DNA from: Megalodesulfovibrio gigas DSM 1382 = ATCC 19364 | Lineage (GTDB): Bacteria; Desulfobacterota; Desulfovibrionia; Desulfovibrionales; Desulfovibrionaceae | Direction: 5' to 3' | NCBI RefSeq assembly: GCF_000468495.1 | Contig: NC_022444.1 | Coordinates: 1,527,092 to 1,588,333 of the forward strand | Length of the DNA: 61,242 bases | In this document: piece by piece, positions 61,190-61,242 of the stretch | Numbering within the stretch: position 1 is the stretch's first letter | Layout of the letters: each line of letters opens with the position of its first letter | Position numbers and translations under genes: made by a program | The notes under the pieces: generated by a model | Databases searched by the model: none | What the model saw: the letters and a program-made list of their open reading frames with translations, nothing else | Told to the model about the DNA's origin: nothing

Positions 61190-61242
61190 CGGGGGAACAC
61201 CTTTCTGAAGAAAGGTTCTTCCCCCGAACCCCCTTTCCAAAG
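61190..61242. repeat. Family A hairpin repeat (inverted, truncated by window end)
   Basis: A 17-nt left arm (CGGGGGAACACCTTTCT) pairs with AGAAAGGTTCTTCCCCCG (61209-61226) around a GA loop. The flank AACCCCCTTTCCAAAG is the reverse complement of the flank seen at 24489-24502, so this copy is inverted. The window stops inside it. Confidence 0.88.

Overview
The window looks like a chromosomal segment of a Desulfovibrio-type sulfate reducer (Desulfovibrionaceae, GC-rich). The best evidence is two hallmark loci: a lactate-oxidation region that couples lactate permease and dehydrogenase genes to pta-ackA, and an Rnf operon headed by a decaheme cytochrome c and closed by apbE. I saw no rRNA, tRNA, CRISPR array, transposase or phage gene. 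Both window ends lie inside the same repeated hairpin element, so they may be contig breaks.

Layout. (1) 74-12063, minus strand: lactate to acetate. Order of transcription: permease, FAD dehydrogenase (GlcD type), its Fe-S partner, a 328-bp gap, pta, ackA, lutC, a fused LutB/LutA Fe-S protein, and an FMN 2-hydroxyacid dehydrogenase. Upstream is a strong sigma-54 promoter match and then a sigma-54-dependent response regulator (12511-14025), so the locus appears to carry its own activator. (2) 14187-21036, minus: decaheme cytochrome, rnfC, D, G, E, A, B, apbE, ending in a clear terminator. A perfect CRP-type palindrome lies in the upstream divergent region. (3) 21455-24364, plus: two small soluble proteins (one with an amphi-Trp domain), a membrane-anchored small protein, and a secreted phytase-like esterase-domain protein with a possible Pho box. 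(4) 24580-26888, minus: acyl-CoA synthetase with an HTH-cupin regulator. (5) 27102-31342, plus: two tandem sensor histidine kinases. (6) 31446-40458, plus: a tightly packed run holding a small membrane protein, thiL, bioB, bioY, trmO, an aldehyde:ferredoxin-oxidoreductase homologue, a class II aldolase-like protein, a DUF362 ferredoxin protein and a SWIM-finger membrane protein. (7) 40567-46425, plus: a secreted Gln-rich protein with a symmetric cysteine pattern, an HD-GYP c-di-GMP phosphodiesterase and a very large class I adenylate cyclase. (8) 46616-54249, minus: a CoA-disulfide-reductase/rhodanese fusion and a complete dipeptide ABC transporter (dppABCDF type). (9) 54880-61136: an SO_0444/ArsP-type permease, two GT4 glycosyltransferases and a divergent DUF2142 membrane protein.

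How the parts work together. Lactate enters by the permease, is oxidised to pyruvate by up to three enzyme types, and acetyl-CoA is converted to acetate with ATP gain by Pta and AckA. The pyruvate:ferredoxin oxidoreductase that should join these steps is not in the window. Reduced ferredoxin can feed Rnf, which here exchanges electrons with a periplasmic decaheme cytochrome. A CRP-type site above rnf and a class I adenylate cyclase in the same window suggest cAMP control, which is an inference.

The most novel signal is a compound intergenic repeat: a hairpin of family B, a conserved linker of about 60 nt, and a hairpin of family A. Three copies with both parts (one with a truncated A hairpin) and three A-only copies lie just beyond stop codons, twice between convergent genes.
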